Shown here piece after piece: positions 16,561-16,664 of a stretch of DNA of 16,664 bases. Made by a program: the position numbers and the translations under genes. The notes under the pieces are model-generated. The model did not search any database. It was not told the origin of the DNA and was given only the letters and a program-made list of their open reading frames with translations. Position 1 is the stretch's first letter. The number at the start of each line of letters is the position of its first letter. This DNA is from Acanthaster planci (Eukaryota > Echinodermata > Asteroidea > Valvatida > Acanthasteridae): NCBI RefSeq assembly GCF_001949145.1, contig NW_019091495.1, forward strand, positions 341,639 to 358,302, in the 5' to 3' direction.

Positions 16561-16664
16561 GAGTGTAAACCTGCTATGAGCTTGGTCTACTGCTTTCTTA
16601 AAGTGTACACCTGCTAGGAGCTTTGTTTACTGCTTTCTTAGAGTGTAAACCTGCTAGGAGCTTT
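16561..16664 (+). repeat. 40-bp tandem repeat running off the window
   Basis: Units start at 16561, 16601 and 16641 (partial, 24 bp). Each begins RAGTGTAMACCTGCTAKGAG and ends TACTGCTTTCTTA. Copies differ at a few positions. The array lies in intron 5 of flotillin-2 and its full length is unknown. Confidence 0.9.

Overview
This is a eukaryotic, animal genomic window. It has long intergenic stretches, one intronless gene, one gene split by introns with GT..AG boundaries, degenerate transposons, a tRNA-derived SINE and simple tandem repeats. The flotillin-2 exons and an animal-type STELLO/DUF288 gene point to an invertebrate. The palindromic word TAGGCCTA is over-represented, and the SINE carries the MIR-like word TTGGGCAAG. 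I read these as suggesting a marine deuterostome (echinoderm or hemichordate), but that placement is an inference and not proven by the sequence.

Layout. 1-121: a GC-rich stretch open on both strands, possibly the edge of an exon. 122-1658: gene-free, with a 121-bp element bounded by 23-bp inverted repeats (312-432) and a 259-bp PIF/Harbinger (Tourist-like) MITE (744-1002) flanked by TTA duplications. 1659-3242 (+): a single-exon type II membrane protein of the STELLO/DUF288 putative glycosyltransferase family, with a polyadenylation signal at 3618. 3624-7419: about 3.8 kb with no recognisable gene, only small palindromes and homopolymers. 7420-8390: a large inverted repeat built of about 21-bp tandem monomers, with its turning point at a palindrome at 7566-7582; the right arm includes a homogenised 42-bp higher-order repeat. 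8391-10138: gene-free, with a possible LINE-tail remnant and the probable promoter of the next gene.

10139 to the right edge (+): the 5' half of a flotillin-2 (FLOT2) gene. Five exons join in frame into 233 codons (10139-10187, 12800-12881, 13670-13884, 14262-14494, 15678-15797), and the gene runs on past the window. Intron 1 (2.6 kb) carries four copies of a 20-bp word around GGAACTCTT. Intron 2 holds an AT-rich, GAATATTCG-rich insertion. Intron 5 holds SINE fragments and a 40-bp tandem repeat.

The two genes are about 7 kb apart on the same strand and nothing suggests that they work together. One is a probable Golgi-type membrane enzyme and the other a lipid-raft scaffold protein. I saw no bacterial-type operon, CRISPR array or intact tRNA gene. 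The most unusual structures are the foldback tandem-repeat array and the repeated intron-1 word.
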